Origin: Paraescarpia echinospica
Lineage: Eukaryota > Annelida > Polychaeta > Sabellida > Siboglinidae
DNA: 64,000 nucleotides
Direction of reading: 5' to 3'
Assembly: GCA_020002185.1 (NCBI GenBank)
Contig: CM034543.1
Coordinates: forward strand, 27,211,374 to 27,275,373
Shown here: positions 56,852 through 64,000 of the stretch, in pieces
Numbering within the stretch: the first letter of the stretch is position 1
How the letters are laid out: each line of letters opens with the position of its first letter
Position numbers and translations under genes: made by a program
The notes under the pieces: model-generated
Seen by the model: the letters and a program-made list of their open reading frames with translations, nothing else
What the model was told of the DNA's origin: nothing
Database searches by the model: none

Positions 56852-59800
56852 CTGAAAAAAGTAGGTATAGGTAAATTATTATATAGCACAGTATCCAGTC
56901 CATATAGCGCAGTATCCAGTCCGTATAGCGCAGTATCCAGTCCGTATAGCGCATTATCCAGTCCGGACAGTGCAGTATCCAGTCCGTATAGTGCAGTATC
57001 CAGTCCATATAGCGCAGTATCCAGTCCATACAGCGCAGTATCCAGTCCATACAGCACAGTATCCAGTCCATACAGCGCAGTATCCAGTCCATACAGCACA
57101 GTATCCAGTCCATACAGCACAGTATCCAGTCCATACAGCACAGTATCCAGTCCATACAGCGCAGTATCCAGTCCATACAGCACAGTATCCAGTCCATACA
57201 GCGCAGTATCCAGTCCGTATAGCGCAGTATCCAGTCCGTATAGCGCAGTATCCAGTCCGTATAGCGCAGTATCCAGTCCGTATAGCGCATTATCCAGTCC
57301 GGACAGTGCAGTATCCAGTTCGTATAGTGCAGTATCCAGTCCATATAGTGCAGTATCCAGTCTGTATAGTCATTAAGTCTGCTTCAGGTGCTTTATACTT
57401 TACTCCCTGGCAGACATGTTGAATTAAACACTATCTCAACTTCTCTGGGAAGAATTCAGCCATGCTGCATTTACTGTGCGAAAACTATTTATATGCAAGT
57501 ATCTGCCCGTCAGTGTCTATAGCCAGGTACTCATCCGTACAGCTGAATGAGCTGGAGCTATATAGAATGAATGACTCTGGCCAAAGTTCTATACAGGTGC
57601 AAGAGTATTCAAACCAGTGAATTGTGTTTGATGTGGGTATATTCTGCAGCTGTGTAGATGGGAAACTCAGATAGAATAGGAATGTTATAGGTAAGTTAAC
57701 CGACAAAAACAACGATTTATATAGAATTTCAAATCACTTAATTTTCATTTGTGTATGGTGTCCTGTCAGGAAGATAGAAGGTTGACTAGGTGTCCCTCCT
57801 GTAGAGTGGCCACCCGACTTATATGTCCAAAGTACCTTTGCTGAAGGGATGGTCGTTCAAGAGGGGAATTATCGTGCATATGTTTTGTATTAATTATTAA
57901 TCGGGCATACAACGTAAGTATTACACTTCTTGCCATTTCGTCAACATTTCTCAACAATTTATAACATAGCAATCACATATGGACGTTGTTAATGGAAATA
58001 AACTTTCATTACTCAAACGAAGAAGCCTCCGACTCACCTCATTAAGAATAACCCATGACTCGCTTGGGGTCTGTATAACCAATCGGATCGCCGAAAGGGG
58101 GCCGATTTTTTTATCGATGGTTCCCTCGGCAACCCCACTGGTTCCGATAAACCCACCAATCACAAGGTACTTGTCGTCAGTCATCTGATAGCTATGACTG
58201 TGCGATTTGTTGTCGAGGACGCCTCCCTTCTTGTTGACGTGGTCCTCGGGAAGAATCTCTACGGTCGTGTTGTAGAACTTGTCCCCAGGGTGCTCGGGGG
58301 CGCCACTCCGGAACACATACCTGGAGGGGGCACAATCCATTATTTTCACTTGTCTCATTTTGAATTTGTTTTGCAAAAAAGAAAAACTACACGACATCTA
58401 CAATAACATGGTGGCTCATACTTGTGACCATTTGCATGGAGTTTTGGTAAGATCATACATCCTTATTATCACCAATGTGAAATAAGTTAGCATAATATAT
58501 TCTTCAAACGTTGTCGAAATCGTACAACATTCTCAACTCTGTCTGCCATCTTTGCTTTGTTTGCAACGGTTGTCCTATTTTTAGGTTGCTAATCCAATGA
58601 ACAGTGCAGAGTTAGTGTTTCCTCATGTTCAGCAAATGTGTTTTAAATGTTCTGAGTTACTATTTATGTTATGTTATGCCTATTTATTTTATAATTATTT
58701 TATCTTCACAAATTAACTGTCTGAATTTATGGGTTGCCAAGCAAATTTTGTGATAAGAATTTGGGTCGCAGCCAAAAAAAGTTCAGCACTGCGGATTTAA
58801 AACAACCCAGAAAACAGGGCAATAACTAATCTACGGCCAACAGATGCGACACTAAAACAAACCGGTGTTACAAGCAACAGAAGATATATTCTTGAAAACA
58901 TGGTGTCAACTTAACAGAAGAGACACTCACTTATCAACGACAACGGGAGGGATGAACTTCATGTTGACGACATCGCCCTTCTTGGGCTGTGTGGCCCAGA
59001 AAAAGGACTCGCCCATGTAGGCCTTCTCGAAGCTATAGCGCTTGTACACCTCGAGCGTCGTCGACACCTCCGCATTCGGGTTGATATAGTTCACCGTCCG
59101 GCCCATCTTCGTACGGAAGTCTTTGTCCTGCGCCGCGCAACAATGGTGTATTATAGACAGTGTGGTAAAATCTAACAACAATCGAGCTAGCGTGTGTGTG
59201 TCTGCGTCTGTGGGGGTATGTTAACATTTTTATCCTAGAGAAAAATTTGCTGTTGTTGCGAATTACTTACAAAACTCACAGAACAATTTCTGCCAACCAA
59301 CAAGGGATATACAGGTTAATATTATCTTTCACCCACTATCCAATCAACATTTAAGTTACATCCTTCCTGACTACAGTCTCGGCACAAGATTTCTTGGATG
59401 GTAAAATTATTCCATTAAAGAAGAAATTTGGCACTTGAGATATAAAGCATTGAGTGTACAGACTTACTGTAGGGTAATCTGAATAAGATACTACACAAAC
59501 CTTGAGTTTTTGTACTTTGCCTTTGAGTGACGACTGCACCCCAATATGCTGGAAGAGTGATGGCTTGTAGCGCCTCCGATACTCCGCAATCATTCGTGCA
59601 CAGTGTTTCTGTAAAAGGTAAGTTCTTATATGGCGCAGTATCCAGTCCTCAGCACAGCTCATCTCGATTTCTCTGGGAAGCTTTCTTTAATTTCTAACAG
59701 GTTATTCTGTAGCAACACATTACTTTTAATCATTTCAGTACTACTGCCCTGGCCAGCTGTGACCACTGAATACTGTATTCCCAGTGAATATGCAAGATAA

Positions 59801-62800
59801 CGGACTACCTCATTTCAAGTCAAGATTTGAGCAACAAAACTGCATTTTATGAATAGGAATGTTATATATTTTCGGAAAGTATGATAATCAGCAAATAAAA
59901 TGAGCCAGATCATTTTACATTCTGTCGTCATGGTAACCAACAATCCAAGATTGCCACCAAGATTTCAACGTTTTTGCAGTTGCCGAACTCAGTTGTATAC
60001 TAAGTTCGCCAACATTGTTATTACGTCGATCATCAACATCCGACAAAGATTCTTCGCTAAAACTATCAAATAATCTGTCCAAAACATACGGTGGTAAATC
60101 GCTAGTTGAAGTAATGCCGTCCGCCATTGTGGCCACCGAAGATTTTAATAATCCATCATTAAAAACCACGAAAATCAGCGTAAACTATTATTGAGCGATA
60201 ATAAACGATTACCACTGCTGAATAGCTAATTTATTCTCCTTGACAACCGTACACAGCAAGTGGCTCCACGTAATGGATTATTATGAATAAAAACGATTTG
60301 AATAGCAGACTCGTTAATGCCGGATAACCAGCCTGTCGTACTGAAATGGTTAAAGTTGCTTTCTCAGAGAGTCCATCTTTTAGGTATAAATTTCTGGTGA
60401 ACCAACTTTCCCCATATGCAGTATAACATTGTCCTTGACTCAATACATGTCTTTTCACATAATATGCAATTCTAAGATAAAATGGCACAAAAGATGAAAA
60501 ATTATACCTGCTGGCCAGACCTGGCGACCAGTAATTTTGTAAAAGCATAATTTATTGAATAACATCAAAAGCCAAAATGACATATGGTAGAAAGAATGAT
60601 CAAATAAATATATATTGTTCATGATGTACATACACTTTTTAAAAATAGTTCAAAATACATGTCTAAATAAGAATGCAACTTTAATTTCTAACATATTATT
60701 ACACGTGTACAAAACTCTGTGTGCAATACAAATATGTAACTTATAGTGAACAAAACTCCCCTTGCAACGGCAGCAGTAGCATTCGTAACCGGTTCTCTCG
60801 CTTTACAAGACCGATGTTTCAACAGAACTGTCTCTGTGCCCCACAAAGTAAAACACAATTATGTAACAAGACGTACCATGTCGTGCTCAGGACTGCAGTA
60901 TTTCACATAGAAGATGTTGTCCAGCAACCAGTCTATGGGCTTATCTTTGAAGAACATGAGGAAAAACTCCACAACCCAAGGCAAGTTGTAAGTCTTAAAT
61001 AATTTACCTGAAACACAGACACGTCACACATAGACCCGTGATCTGACCATAGGTATCGTAGTTGTAGTACATGTGAACAGAGACAGTATTTTTGAAGTGT
61101 TAAAGGTCCAGCCAGCCACACAGTGACTTAGGAGAAACTGTAAAGCCTTTATCCAGTAGACACAAATCACCGGGCACCTTTTCACTAAGTCTTATTAGCT
61201 CATAAGCAGATTTTGCTCTTTAAAATCTATTCTGCTCCTTAACAGTGATCTTGTATACTGAAAACTGTCAACACCATGGTGCGCCACCAGGATACTTTCA
61301 CTGGTGTATCACAAAATAGTGTCCTCAGCGATGTGGGGGTGACTTTTGCATTTTGAAAATGCTTTTTAAATATCTAACATTTAACATCTATCTGGAAGGG
61401 AGGGGGGAGAGAGAGAGACGGAGAGAAAGAGACAAAGAGAGGAGAGAGACTGAGAGAGACGGAGAGGACTGAGAGAGGAGAGAGACGAAGAGAGGAGAGA
61501 GAGACTGAAAGAGGAGAGAGAGACGGAGAGAGACTGAGAGAGGAGAGAGAGACGGAGAAACTGAGAGAGAAGAGAGAGACGGAGAGAGAGAGACTGAGAG
61601 AGGAGAGATGGAGAGAGACTGAGAGAGGAGAGAGAGACAGAGAGCGACTGAGAGAGGAGTGAGAGATGAAGAGACTGAGAGAGGAGACAGTCTGAGAGAG
61701 AGACTGAGAGAGGAGAGAGAGATGAAGAGGGCTGAGAGAGGAGAGAGATGGAGAGAGACTGAGAGAGGAGAGACAAACAGAGACAGAGACTGAGAGAGAG
61801 ACGGAGAGAGACTGACAACTGGTGATGGAGTGATGGACAGACGGAGAGAGAGAGATGAGCAAGAGAGAGACTGAAAGCACCATGAGAACATTGTATTGTA
61901 TTGTATTTATTCAGATTCCAACAGGTCCAGTGGACCCAGTAACAGGACTGATAACTGAAACAATACATATCAATAATAAAACAATAATAGAATAATAAAA
62001 GCAATAAAAACAATAAGGACATAAAAACCACACAATATCAAATATACCAGGCAAACATATGTTATACATAGACATGTTTTTGAATTGAGGATCTAAATGG
62101 TTCAGCTCCCGAATATATATCACAAGTTGGATCACTTAAATACAATGTGTTGAAAGTAGTCATACATATATTCAAAACACTTCTGTGTGCTTTGAGAAAC
62201 CATGACAACCAACGTTCTCTTATGATCCTATAGACAGCATCACCATGCTGTCAGTCAATAACGACATCATAAAATATTGACAAAGCATAAACTAGACTGC
62301 GCGCATTATCAAAACAGGCAACTCGAGGATGCAAAAATGTAACACAACCGCACACACGTAATCAAACTCCACAGTATGACTACACGAACAACTCACCTAT
62401 AAATCCCAATTGGGAGAACTCTAATAGAAGCCAATCTGTTGTCTTCTGATTCTGTACAAAACTCTTCATTGTTGTCAAATAGCCTGGCTTTGTTATGACA
62501 TCATCTTCCAGCTGTAATGGGAGAAGATGTGTTAACACAAGAACGTACGTGTACAGTAGTCCCTGCCTTCAGCGGACACATCTGTATCAAGGCATAAGTG
62601 TCCCGACATTGCAGGTCTGCGCTCATCGGAGAGATGGGTATTTTGGTGCGACTTCAGACCTGTTCAGTACAACTGATAAATGGACATGGTAGAAATACAT
62701 CTACGCATTATTTGATAGTAATGAAACCCTATGCATATTTTTGATTACTATATTATTGTGATGTACTAAAATAAACAGTTAGTCTTGGAGTCGTAATGGT

Positions 62801-63017
62801 CCGCCGAGCACCCTCCACCTGACTTCCACTTGCTACCTGTGATTTTCTGGAACCGCGCACTGCCACTATCCGGTGCAACGGTATCAGCCCAACAGGAAAT
62901 CAATGTAGAAACATCTCATTGGAACAGGACGTGCCACTCACCTGAACATAGTAGCGGCCTCGACTGCGACAATACAGCATAAGAAAGGAGTAGTCCAAGT
63001 TCTGTTTTGTTCTCCAC
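56816..63017 (-). CDS. MGAT4: MGAT4-type N-acetylglucosaminyltransferase IV, last seven coding exons
   Basis: Spliced from 63017-62942, 62511-62397, 61007-60877, 59608-59501, 59127-58931, 58320-58038 and 56851-56816, the frame is continuous. It gives 314 residues and a TGA, the C-terminal part of a protein usually about 535 residues long. Landmarks in order are [14 protein letters not shown], the metal-binding [78 protein letters not shown] and VILNE. The enzyme is a Golgi type II membrane protein adding a beta-1,4-GlcNAc branch to the alpha-1,3 mannose arm of N-glycans. All junctions are GT/AG and in phase, so it appears functional. The 5' exons lie beyond 64 kb. Whether it corresponds to the A or B form cannot be told. 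Confidence 0.95.
56880..57372. repeat. 21-bp minisatellite in the last MGAT4 intron, about 23 units
   Basis: Units of GTATCCAGTCCATACAGCGCA type. The rare series GCATTATCCAGTCCGGACAG occurs at 56951 and 57287, an offset of 336 bp (16 units), so a 16-unit block was duplicated. One isolated unit (GCGCAGTATCCAGTCC) also occurs at about 59634-59649, at the 3' end of another MGAT4 intron. Confidence 0.95.
57373..58037. other. MGAT4 intron with repeat fragments
   Basis: Contains TTCTCTGGGAAGAATTCAGC (57439), similar to 59673-59683, the CAGTGTCTATAGCCAGGTAC dispersed repeat (about 57510, related to 15140 and 31604), and a minus-strand stretch ([18 protein letters not shown], about 57790-57850) that weakly resembles LINE reverse-transcriptase tails. 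Confidence 0.5.
58038..58320 (-). CDS. MGAT4: MGAT4 exon with EHPGD and NTTVE motifs
   Basis: 283 bp, acceptor CCCCCTCCAG, donor AATGAG/GTGAGT. Reads [20 protein letters not shown], then [52 protein letters not shown]. Its first base completes the codon of the exon at 58931. This is the C-terminal beta-rich (carbohydrate-binding-like) part of the protein. Confidence 0.95.
58931..59127 (-). CDS. MGAT4: MGAT4 exon with [13 protein letters not shown]
   Basis: 197 bp, acceptor GCGCGGCGCAG, donor GATAA/GTGAGT. Reads [60 protein letters not shown]. It is much more GC-rich than its introns, as expected of a constrained exon. Confidence 0.95.
59501..59608 (-). CDS. MGAT4: MGAT4 exon with KPSLFQHIG
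   Basis: 108 bp, acceptor CCTTTTACAG, donor CTCAAG/GTTTGT, phase 0 at both ends. Reads [36 protein letters not shown]. The 50 bp upstream of its acceptor contain the single-copy version of the 21-bp minisatellite unit. Confidence 0.95.
59609..60876. other. MGAT4 intron
   Basis: No second gene supported. A minus-strand frame at 60169-59915 reads [20 protein letters not shown] and [17 protein letters not shown]. It has protein-like composition, but I do not recognise it. It might be the start of a transposon-encoded protein. Confidence 0.4.
60877..61007 (-). CDS. MGAT4: MGAT4 exon with [10 protein letters not shown]
   Basis: 131 bp, acceptor GTGTTTCAG, donor GACATG/GTACGT. Reads [43 protein letters not shown]. 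The first two bases complete the Gly codon of LGFIG from the previous exon. Confidence 0.95.
61393..61875. repeat. GA-rich low-complexity block in an MGAT4 intron
   Basis: About 480 bp of GAGAGA with regular GACTGAGAGAGGAGAGAGAG and GACGGAGAGA inserts, a degenerate higher-order repeat of about 20-40 bp. Purine-only on the plus strand, pyrimidine-rich on the transcribed sense strand. Confidence 0.9.
61885..62180 (-). mobile_element. LINE-type 3' end with AATAC tail
   Basis: The minus strand ends CCTGTTGGAATCTGAATAAA followed by TACAATACAATACAATG. A polyadenylation-like AATAAA plus a short AATAC-type repeat is typical of CR1/L2-like 3' ends. The upstream frame ([20 protein letters not shown]) may be the decayed end of the reverse transcriptase protein. 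Inserted in the MGAT4 intron in gene sense. Confidence 0.5.
62397..62511 (-). CDS. MGAT4: MGAT4 exon with catalytic LEDDV
   Basis: 115 bp, acceptor CTCCCATTACAG, donor TTTATAG/GTGAGT. Reads [38 protein letters not shown]. The EDD triplet is the family's metal/nucleotide-sugar binding motif. Confidence 0.95.
62942..63017 (-). CDS. MGAT4: MGAT4 exon with RTKQNLDY
   Basis: 76 bp, acceptor TTTCTTGAAG, donor TTCAG/GTGAGT. Reads [25 protein letters not shown], immediately before the LEDDV exon. It starts one base into a codon. Confidence 0.9.
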
Positions 63018-64000
63018 CTTCAAGAAAAACAATCCTCATACATTAAGTAATAGCCCTCTATTATCTTCATATAACATGAAAAATCTGTTAATTCACAGAA
63101 TCTGACATAACTATTAACTACTGGATATCAACGAAACAAGTACAGAGTTGATCATGTCGGTGATGAAATAGGCTTATGCGATTTTTTATGATAATATGAA
63201 CTGGCATAGTCCAATCTTTCACAAAGAATAACATTTCACAGCAACTGTTCAATGATTTAAACAGAAATTAAGCATGACAATTATGATGGAAGTCACATGT
63301 ATTATATATATGCTATTACATGCAGAAGAAATAAACTGTGTGAAAAATAAAGACAAACTAAAAACAGATGCATGTGGTTAACGTGGCACAGTAACTAATG
63401 TAATAACAAATATTCCAGTACCTCCCTATAAAAATTGTTGAATTGCCAACTTCTCTAATTTATCCAAATTACATTTAATAACATTGATGCTATTGCTAGG
63501 AAAAATGATCCACCAGTCAGTATTATTATTCGTTGTTTGATCAACTTACTGAATCCATTCTATTAAACATACATTACACTTAACAATAATTGTGATGCGA
63601 ACATGAGTAACATTTTACATTCTAATAAGCATACACCCATTTACTTTGGTACCCCAAACGACTTCACTGTCTCAAGGTAGATGGCGATACTTTTGTTCTC
63701 ATTCACTAGGTGGCGTCACACAAACACAAAATGGTGTCCAGTGTTCGGTGCTTATGTGAGCCGAGTTGGATATTCACTTTTGATCAAATATTTGTGGTTA
63801 TCAGCATAAAACAAGTTATGAGAGTCAAACATTGGAGGTAACTAGCAATGGTGAAGGAGATAAACAGATGTATTATGTGCAACCTACAATATGGACAACA
63901 CGGGGGGGTATGTACACTAATTATAGCATGTACAGTTAACAGAACAAATACGGTACCTTATTCTATCTTTAGAGTCACCGTGTGTTTGTTTTATGTTGTC
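63018..64000. other. MGAT4 intron to the window end
   Basis: AT-rich. The next upstream MGAT4 exon was looked for and not found, so this intron probably continues past the window. Confidence 0.5.

Noticed and set aside
56727..57422. Repeat proteins from the 21-bp array (YGLDTAL, MDWILC, SPYSAVS)
   Set aside because: All follow from the 21-bp unit being divisible by three. The array is intronic to MGAT4.
59915..60169. Minus-strand frame starting [14 protein letters not shown] as an independent gene
   Set aside because: The composition looks protein-like, but there is no recognised family, no clear splice partner, and it lies in an MGAT4 intron. Kept only as a note.

Overview
This is a eukaryotic, intron-bearing, repeat-rich window from an animal genome. 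Host exons with canonical GT/AG borders sit in long AT-rich introns among decayed animal transposons (hAT, PIF/Harbinger, CR1/L2-like LINEs), many minisatellites and long microsatellites. Dispersed AAGGTCAAGGTCA-type repeats and the general style suggest a marine invertebrate, perhaps a lophotrochozoan such as a mollusc. That placement is inference. Every recognisable host exon reads on the minus strand.

Layout. 1-1.6 kb: broken hAT-type transposase-derived gene. 1.64-2.74 kb: CT/CCTG low-complexity block. 2.74-18.28 kb and 20.16-34.75 kb: two direct copies (A and B) of a roughly 15 kb segment, separated by a 1000-N scaffold gap and about 0.9 kb of other sequence. Each copy holds a decayed minus-strand LINE, three laminin-G-like exons, a 33-bp minisatellite, one SART3-like exon, a TG microsatellite and a plus-strand LINE with a 2A-like motif, PHD finger and endonuclease. 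35.1-36.5 kb: two more SART3-like exons, one overlapping an 80-bp minisatellite. 36.8-41.2 kb: a Harbinger-type pair (Myb/SANT-like exon on plus, two-exon DDE transposase with a stop on minus) with an 803-bp hAT-type element in the transposase intron. 41.2-48.2 kb: transposon ends, a palindrome and dispersed repeats. 48.2-49.8 kb: a broken multi-copy transposon-type gene. 50-54.7 kb: no recognisable gene. 54.7-56.5 kb: a 32-bp minisatellite. 56.8-63.0 kb: the last seven coding exons of an MGAT4-type N-acetylglucosaminyltransferase, all in phase and ending in a stop codon.

The most interesting themes are these. (1) A and B differ by roughly 5% by eye over about 12 kb, then become nearly identical (about 0.6%) at the TG microsatellite. 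(2) Three minisatellites with unrelated units each contain or directly abut the 3' splice site of a recognisable exon (laminin-G-like, SART3-like, MGAT4), as if arrays grow from intron 3' ends. (3) The MGAT4 array unit exists as a single copy at the 3' end of another intron of the same gene. (4) The LINE carries GDIQLNPGP, a variant 2A-like motif, just before a PHD finger.

MGAT4 is the only host gene that looks intact here. The SART3-like and laminin-G-like genes are partial and carry frameshifts, missing exons or exon order that does not fit the protein, so they may be duplicated fragments.
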